This document shows positions 33,204-38,278 of a stretch of DNA of 38,278 nt, piece after piece. The stretch is taken from NCBI GenBank assembly GCA_021776775.1, contig JAJFFE010000092.1, forward strand, positions 1-38,278, given 5' to 3'. Every line of letters starts with the position of its first letter. The first letter of the stretch is position 1. The DNA is from Planctomycetota bacterium (lineage in GTDB: Bacteria; Planctomycetota; UBA8108; UBA1146; JAJFFE01). The notes below the pieces were generated by a model. That model saw only the letters and a program-made list of their open reading frames with translations. It was not told where the DNA came from and did not search any database. The translations under genes and the position numbers were made by a program.

Positions 33204-34204
33204 GCCGCACCGCCGGCGGACTCATCGTCCGCTGCCGCCCGGCCCTCCACCGCCTCGTCGCTCGGGCCCCAACGCACGCGGTAGCCGTCATCTTGTCCGT
33301 CTCGGCGGTACGACAGCCACTCGCCCAGGAACCCCGTCGCGATCAACTGAACACCGATGGCGACCAGGAGCACCCCGAGAGCTAACAGTGGGTAACGAAA
33401 CCCGATCGTGCCTTCGGCGAGTCGCAGATAAGCGATGTACCCGCAGATCGTCACGCCTCCGATCCCGCAGGCAGAGCCGAGCTGAATGAAAAGATGCCCC
33501 GGCCGCGAGTGGTATCGAATCAGGCACAGCACCGCGATCAAGTCTATGAACACGCCCGGAAACCGATTGCCTCCGAAACTCGAAACGCCTCTCTGCCGAG
33601 GGCGATGCGTCACAGGAACTTCGACGCTTCGGTAACCCCACCAGTTTGCGAGCAACGTCACAAAGCGAAAACGGCCGCCCGCGAGCCGTAACTCTTCGGC
33701 GAGCTCTCGACGCATCGCTTTGAATCCACAATTCAGATCGCGAATCTGGCGCCCGGTAGACAGCCGGATGAGACCGTTGAAAACGGAGGACTGCAGCCGC
33801 TTGTGCCACGGATCCTTGCGATCCTGACGCCACCCCGTGGCCAGATCGGCACCTGCGGCCAACGCCTCGAGTAGCTTTGGCAGTTCGGCTGGATCTTCCT
33901 GAAGGTCGCCGTCGATCGTCGCCACGATCACTCCCCGCGATTGCGCAATACCCGCAGCCAACGCGGAGCCTTTGCCGAAGCGTCGTCGTAGGCCCAATGC
34001 AAGCACGTCGCTTTCGGCACGGGCCGCCTCGCGAATGAGTGCACCCGTTTCATCCGTCGAGCCGTCGTCGACCAGGATCAACTCGAACGATCCATCGAGT
34101 GATCGCAGCGCGGACAAGCAAGCCTTCACCAGCTCTTCGACGTTCTCGGCTTCGTCGAACAGCGGCACGATCAACGAAAGGTCGACGGAGTGCTCACTGT
34201 TCAC
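33200..34204 (-). CDS. GT2 polyprenyl-phosphate glycosyltransferase
   Basis: A 334-residue GT-A enzyme. Motifs are LSLIVPLFDEAENVEEL (9-25), VDDGSTDET (45-53) and ATIDGDLQEDP (95-105, with DGD at 98-100 for metal and donor). RDLNCGFKAMRRE follows, then about two C-terminal membrane segments (around 235-300). This is the DPM1/GtrB/ArnC-like type, which loads a sugar onto polyprenyl phosphate at the cytoplasmic face. GTG 34204 overlaps the HAD stop as GTGA; a much longer upstream frame is ignored. It may supply the lipid-linked donor for the TMTC-like protein. Confidence 0.9.
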   Translation of the reverse strand: MNSEHSVDLSLIVPLFDEAENVEELVKACLSALRSLDGSFELILVDDGSTDETGALIREAARAESDVLALGLRRRFGKGSALAAGIAQSRGVIVATIDGDLQEDPAELPKLLEALAAGADLATGWRQDRKDPWHKRLQSSVFNGLIRLSTGRQIRDLNCGFKAMRRELAEELRLAGGRFRFVTLLANWWGYRSVEVPVTHRPRQRGVSSFGGNRFPGVFIDLIAVLCLIRYHSRPGHLFIQLGSACGIGGVTICGYIAYLRLAEGTIGFRYPLLALGVLLVAIGVQLIATGFLGEWLSYRRDGQDDGYRVRWGPSDEAVEGRAAADDESAGGAA

Positions 34205-34938
34205 AGCGCCTCCGGCACAGGAAGGTGGTACTCGTTTCGCAAGATTTCCAGCAGGTCCCAGAAGTTCTGCACTTCGTGGTTCGGAGCTGTCTCGCTGTCC
34301 ACCTCGAGATACGGTCCCTCGCGCCGGATTCGAACCGTAATCAATCCGACCGCGTTCGCGGGGTCTATGTCGAGGTGTGGATTGTCGCCGACGTACATGC
34401 AGTGGCTCGGCTTGAGATTCAGATCGCCGCACGCTCGCTGATAGAGCTTCACGTTCGGCTTCGAGATGCCAAGCTGATGGGAGATGAACACCGCGTGCGG
34501 AGAGAGAAACTGTGCGAGGTTGAGTCGCACGAGCTTCTCGGACTGCTTGATACCAAGCCCCTCCGTGATCACTCCTCGCACTAAGTCATCGACCATCGCC
34601 AACCGACGAAGCGCCTCGAACGCGTCTTCGAACGGCTCGAGGAACCGAAACTTCGTTTGGTGATACGCAACGACTCCAGCCGCGATGATCAGCATCGGGT
34701 TGCGCCCGCGATAGACACGACGCGGTATCCGCTGCAGCAACTTGTCGAAGTGGTTCTCGTGGTTCGAGGAGAATTCACGAATGACTTCGCAGAGCTCCGA
34801 GTAGAGAGCGTCGGCCTCCATCTCCAAGCCGGCGTCGATCATCGCCTCGATCGCCGCGTGCCGCGCCTTGGACGCGAACGCGCTAGTCGAGTACAGCGTA
34901 CCGTCGATGTCGAAGAAAATTGCCTTTAGCGAGCTCAC
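34201..34938 (-). CDS. HAD-superfamily hydrolase
   Basis: GTG 34938 is chosen because AGAGGA lies upstream at good spacing and the motif I strand begins at once: AIFFDIDGTLYS with nucleophile Asp10 and Asp12. A helical cap follows (about 20-110). Motif II is at GVITEG, the motif III lysine in LGISKPNVKLY, and motif IV in YVGDNPHLDI. At 245 residues it is a subfamily I phosphatase; the substrate is unknown. As first gene of the glycosylation operon it may act on a sugar phosphate, but that is inference from position. Confidence 0.85.
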   Translation of the reverse strand: MSSLKAIFFDIDGTLYSTSAFASKARHAAIEAMIDAGLEMEADALYSELCEVIREFSSNHENHFDKLLQRIPRRVYRGRNPMLIIAAGVVAYHQTKFRFLEPFEDAFEALRRLAMVDDLVRGVITEGLGIKQSEKLVRLNLAQFLSPHAVFISHQLGISKPNVKLYQRACGDLNLKPSHCMYVGDNPHLDIDPANAVGLITVRIRREGPYLEVDSETAPNHEVQNFWDLLEILRNEYHLPVPEAL

Positions 34939-34975
34939 GGAGTCCTCTGTTCGACTACCCGACTCATGACAAGAT

Positions 34976-35030
34976 AAAGCTAAACCGCCGGCCAAAGACC
35001 CTCGTTGTGAGGAACTCCGACCGGCGGCTT
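34976..35030 (-). terminator. Terminator candidate upstream of the HAD operon (end of the secretin gene)
   Basis: CCGCCGG (34985-34991) pairs with CCGGCGG (35021-35027) around a loop that has a further small stem. On the minus strand it is followed by TTTAGCTTT. It lies about 60 bases after the secretin stop. Confidence 0.6.
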
Positions 35031-35085
35031 CATCTTCGTTCGATCACGCGAGCCCGTGCCCACACGACCTATGTCTCCGAGAGTT

Positions 35086-37746
35086 CTAGTTGAACAGCTC
35101 TCGCTCTTCAGCGCGCAGATCGACGATCCGAGCCGTGAGAAGAATGTAGAGACTACGCTTCTCGCTCAGGTACGCCTTGCGGCGGAAGAGGTTCTTGATG
35201 AACGGGAGGCGCCCGATCAGCGGCACGAACGCTTCGTATTTGCGTTCGTTCATGCTTCGGAAACCACCGAGCAGTACCGTTCCGCCATCCGGAACCGTGA
35301 CCGAGGTGAACGCCTGCTGGAGGGAAATCTCCGGCAAGTCGATGTCGACCAAGGTTGCGGCTGCGAGAAGCGACCCGAGACTCACGGTCACCGTCGTGAT
35401 GATTCCGTTGACCAAGCTCGCCAGCGTCGGACGCACGTCGAGCGTGATGTACTTACGATCCGCCGAGATCACCGGACGGACGTCGAGGATCACACCCTCT
35501 TGGAACGTCGCGACGACCGGGTCGGCGACTTCCTGAACGACGAGTCCCGTACCACCGGAGACCAACTCGTAATCCTGAACGTAGGATCGCTGCGTGATCA
35601 CGGAAACGTGAACGCGCTGGCCGTTGGACGCCGTGACTCGCGGCGCGGTCACGATTCGAGCTTGCCGCTCTTCGTGGGACGCTCGCAAGATTGCGTTGAT
35701 CTGGAACGGATCGAGCCAGGTGACCTGCAACGTCAACCCTTGCAGTGCCGCGTTCAGACGAGAGCCCTGCGCAGCCCCGACGAAGCCGTCGAGAATGTGC
35801 TGGATTCGACCCGCGAGGCGGTCTTGGCCCTGGATCAAACTCGGGTTCGTCGGGTTACCAAGGTTCATGAAACCCGGGTCGAGTCCACCGGTAGACGCGG
35901 TGTTCAGCAAGCCGTACGCGGTACCGAACCCGGTTCCCGGAGGCTGACCGAGGTTGCGACTGTCCACCCCGATATCCTCGAGGAAGTCGTCGACCATGTC
36001 GATGAAACGCGTCTCAACGATCACGAAGACGTCAGAGTCTTTGCGAAGGTTCGAGAGGAAACGCTGCGTCGACAAGTGAAGATCACGCGTCGCGGTGACC
36101 AGCAACTGGCCCTTGTGACCCGTAACTTCAGAACCACTGTTCTCCCAGAGTTCTTCGCCGGTGGTCTCTTTGATCAATTCGGCGAGGTCCTCCGCGGTCA
36201 ACGGCTCGGTGTCGTCTTCGTCGTCGGCTTCGAACCCGAACGGGCTCGCGCCATCGTCACCCTCGTCGTTCGACTTCACGCGGATTTGCGGTCCGGGGAA
36301 GTCTTTGATCCGGTTCAGGATGTCGCTGATGTTGTAGATGTGGAACACGGCGTTGCCGTGCGCACGATCCTTCTCGGTAATGTAGAGCGTGTTCTCGCGG
36401 AACGTGTACGCGAGATTGGTATTGGCGAGGATCAGGTCGAGCGCTTCAGACAGCTTGACCCCCTCGAGCTTCAAGTCGACCGTCACGTCTTCGGCGTCGA
36501 TCTCGGGATCGATCGTGATGTTCAGGTCAGCGATCCGGCGCAAGAAGTTGACGACGGATTGAAGCGACTCGTTGGCAAAGTTGATGTCCGGAGAGACGTC
36601 GTTGAGGATCTTACGGATCCGACTAACTTCGAAGTCTTCTTCGAATCGCAACTCCGTGACGCGGCGGGCGCGCGGCTGGACTTGCGTCCGCCAATCGTCC
36701 GGATCGCCGGTGAATCGGAACGGCTCGTCGTACGGGATCGCCGCTTCGAGAACACCATCCCAAGTCGCTTCTACTTGTTCGGCGTCAGCCTCGAGGATCG
36801 AGACGTAGTCTTGCGCCTCTTTCCAGTCGCGAGCTCGCACGATGTAACGACGGGCGATCCGATTCTGCGGCTCCAGATCGAGCACAGCCTCGCAAACGCG
36901 AATGACCGTGTCGTAGTCCTTGAGCCCCATGCTGTCGCGAGCGTTGTCCAGCAGAGTGTCAACGCGCTTGGCGCGCTCACTCTGGGCACGAGCTTCACGC
37001 TTGCCGGCTTCCGTCATCGCCGTCTCTTGCTGGTTCTTGGTCCGCATCTCGTTGAGACGGATCTTCAGCGCGTTCGCTTCGTTGAACTTGGACTGTGCTT
37101 CCGTCCTCAATTCCGAAACGTCAGTGCCGTAGTTGAACCAAAGCAGATTCTGACGAGCACGAGCGTAGTTCTCGAGCGCGAGTTCGACGTTGTCCTTCGC
37201 CATGTACTCGTCGCCGCGAGCGACCATGCGTCGCGTCTCGGCCAATCGCTGTGCGTCACGCACTTCGATTTCGTAGGAGAACTCTTCCATCATGGAAGTG
37301 ATCTCACCGTCACGTTTGCCGAGGAACATCATCGACAGAACGCGCTTGCGCTTTGCCTCTTCGTCCGACGGATCGAGCGCGACGGCTTCGGTGTAGAGTC
37401 GCTCCGCGTTCTCGTAGTTCGACTCGTGGAAGTACTTGTCGGCTTCCCGAACCTTGAATTTGGCCTCTTGGCGACGACGCTGCGCGTCCGCGTCAATCCC
37501 GGTGATCATGTCGTCGACTCGAGGGTCGGCGCCACCCACCTGGTTGCTCGTGCCACCACCGACAGTGTCGGCGTTATCGGTTATCGCTTTCGCGTTTCCG
37601 TCGGTATTCCCCATCGGGGTCTCGGAAGACCCGTCACTACTAGGACTCGAACCGCAACCGGTCAAGCCGCTGCAGCCGAGGCCGAGGATCGCAGTCGCGA
37701 CCAGGAGTCGGCTCGTCATTCGACGACCGGCAAGCACTCGGAACAT
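35086..37746 (-). CDS. TPR-containing lipoprotein secretin (GspD/PilQ superfamily)
   Basis: Secretins form outer-membrane gated pores for type II secretion or type IV pili. The start at ATG 37746 has GGAG six bases upstream; ATG 37764 is an alternative. A lipobox ends GLTGC near residue 31. TPR-like helices follow (about 85-330: AERLYTEAVALDPSDEEAK, VCEAVLDLEPQNRIARRY), then an STN/short N-domain with VKLSEALDLILANTNLAYTF. An acidic linker and an N-domain with GQLLVTATRDLHLSTQRFL come next. The secretin beta-domain ends QQAFTSVTVPDGGTVLLGGF and PLIGRLPFIKNLFR. No pilin, ATPase or other secretion gene is visible in the window. Confidence 0.88.
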   Translation of the reverse strand: MFRVLAGRRMTSRLLVATAILGLGCSGLTGCGSSPSSDGSSETPMGNTDGNAKAITDNADTVGGGTSNQVGGADPRVDDMITGIDADAQRRRQEAKFKVREADKYFHESNYENAERLYTEAVALDPSDEEAKRKRVLSMMFLGKRDGEITSMMEEFSYEIEVRDAQRLAETRRMVARGDEYMAKDNVELALENYARARQNLLWFNYGTDVSELRTEAQSKFNEANALKIRLNEMRTKNQQETAMTEAGKREARAQSERAKRVDTLLDNARDSMGLKDYDTVIRVCEAVLDLEPQNRIARRYIVRARDWKEAQDYVSILEADAEQVEATWDGVLEAAIPYDEPFRFTGDPDDWRTQVQPRARRVTELRFEEDFEVSRIRKILNDVSPDINFANESLQSVVNFLRRIADLNITIDPEIDAEDVTVDLKLEGVKLSEALDLILANTNLAYTFRENTLYITEKDRAHGNAVFHIYNISDILNRIKDFPGPQIRVKSNDEGDDGASPFGFEADDEDDTEPLTAEDLAELIKETTGEELWENSGSEVTGHKGQLLVTATRDLHLSTQRFLSNLRKDSDVFVIVETRFIDMVDDFLEDIGVDSRNLGQPPGTGFGTAYGLLNTASTGGLDPGFMNLGNPTNPSLIQGQDRLAGRIQHILDGFVGAAQGSRLNAALQGLTLQVTWLDPFQINAILRASHEERQARIVTAPRVTASNGQRVHVSVITQRSYVQDYELVSGGTGLVVQEVADPVVATFQEGVILDVRPVISADRKYITLDVRPTLASLVNGIITTVTVSLGSLLAAATLVDIDLPEISLQQAFTSVTVPDGGTVLLGGFRSMNERKYEAFVPLIGRLPFIKNLFRRKAYLSEKRSLYILLTARIVDLRAEERELFN

Positions 37747-38204
37747 CCCTGTCTCCATTCGCATCCCCTGAAACGGTCTTCACCGAGTCACGCGCTAGCG
37801 TGTGCTCGAATGACCCACCCCGAGGAAGGACCCGGGGCCACATCGCGCGTGAACACGCGACGCCGTTCGCTTCACTGTCTCTTCAAATCTTCAAATCTTC
37901 TTCAGCACGCTAATCGTGAGCACTCTTCGCTCTTTACCGCTCGCAACCTCGAGCGTTTCGAGCCAAGCGGCGTATCCTGCCGACAACGGCTTCCGGGAGC
38001 AACAGCTGTCGGAGTAACGATCACTCCAACCCTCCCGACTCCGCGGCTGAGAGCGCGAAGACCGCCGACTCTCAACACTGAAATCCTCGCGCGCCTCTGT
38101 CACAAGCCCGTCACCGTGCTCGCGTCGTAAAACCCAGCATTCAAACGACCTAGGTTTTCCGCTGCGCACCACGACGCGATGACGGTCATCGCCGCCGCGG
38201 TCTC
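37747..38204. other. Upstream region of the secretin, with short direct repeats
   Basis: No gene is supported in these 458 bases. The segment 37881-37903 holds a 9-base unit (CTTCAAATC, repeated twice and a partial third). A small perfect hairpin CGCGTG/CACGCG lies at 37846-37859. No clear promoter pair was found, and frames here have no family character. Confidence 0.45.
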
Positions 38205-38278
38205 CTAGTCGATATCCACCGCCGGCGCGGCAAAACGAATGTCTTCGACGCCGACCCTATGGCAGGCGTTCAAGACGT
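38205..38278 (-). CDS. Partial 3' end of an ExbD/TolR-type gene
   Basis: The window's last bases, read on the minus strand, give a continuous frame ending in TAG: VLNACHRVGVEDIRFAAP and then AVDID. The pattern of a conserved Ala/Cys helix, Gly-Val, and a final beta-strand ending in Asp fits the C-terminus of ExbD/TolR biopolymer-transport proteins, which with ExbB/TolQ use the proton gradient. Only 23 residues are visible, so the call is tentative. It precedes the secretin gene on the same strand. Confidence 0.45.
   Translation of the reverse strand, partial: VLNACHRVGVEDIRFAAPAVDID

Noticed and set aside
35056..38130. 1024-residue plus-strand open frame opposite the secretin
   Set aside because: It is the antisense shadow of the secretin gene; the composition (Arg/Val/Asp-rich) has no domains, whereas the minus strand shows clear secretin motifs.
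37891..38172. 93-residue minus-strand open frame between the ExbD-like end and the secretin
   Set aside because: It is rich in Arg/Ser with no hydrophobic pattern, starts at GTG without a ribosome binding site and shows no family character; likely chance in GC-rich DNA.
38171..38195. Hairpin GCGATGA / TCATCGC after the ExbD-like stop as an intrinsic terminator
   Set aside because: No T-tract follows on either strand.

Overview
The window reads as chromosomal sequence from a GC-rich, diderm, LPS-type bacterium, most likely a member of the Planctomycetota. This is inference from several things: a signal peptidase I with a zinc-ribbon and a large inserted domain, a TPR-containing lipoprotein secretin, an NfeD-NfeD-FloA cassette with a fourth membrane protein, an LptB ATPase, many Pro/Ala/Asp/Glu-rich low-complexity tails, and frequent GTG/TTG starts. 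No rRNA, phage, CRISPR or complete insertion sequence is visible. Five tRNA genes are present.

Left part (1-7.6 kb). A MITE-like element bounded by a 24-bp perfect inverted repeat lies at 123-355. Two tRNA-Ser genes (GGA, CGA), tadA, tRNA-Arg(ACG), scpB, a lipoprotein parvulin-type prolyl isomerase and a GalE-like protein follow, all read on the minus strand. RNase PH (rph) is divergent from the GalE-like gene. A secreted protein of unknown function follows on the minus strand.

Middle-left (7.6-13.5 kb, plus strand). rdgB, lepB, lptB, two small membrane proteins, a lipoprotein and rlmN, ending in a strong terminator that faces a convergent secreted LolA-like protein. A membrane-anchored coiled-coil serine protease follows on the minus strand.

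Centre (16.4-23.7 kb). A full-length leucyl-tRNA synthetase homologue on the minus strand has the class I fold but lacks HIGH, KMSKS and the editing-site residues. Next come tRNA-Ala(GGC) and the plus-strand NfeD / short NfeD / FloA / membrane protein operon, which is typical of membrane-microdomain scaffolding, then tRNA-Leu(CAA).

Right part (24-38.3 kb, minus strand). A 12-repeat NHL lipoprotein, a STAS-domain protein, the rplM-rpsI operon with a near-consensus promoter and long leader, and a translationally coupled four-gene glycosylation operon (HAD phosphatase, GT2, GT4, TMTC-like GT-C/TPR protein). A TPR-STN-secretin lipoprotein follows, and the last bases hold the 3' end of an apparent ExbD/TolR gene.

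The most striking observations are the LeuRS-like protein with its catalytic motifs erased and a GalE-like dehydrogenase missing its YxxxK pair and fused to an extra C-terminal module. Both look like intact, conserved pseudoenzymes rather than broken genes.
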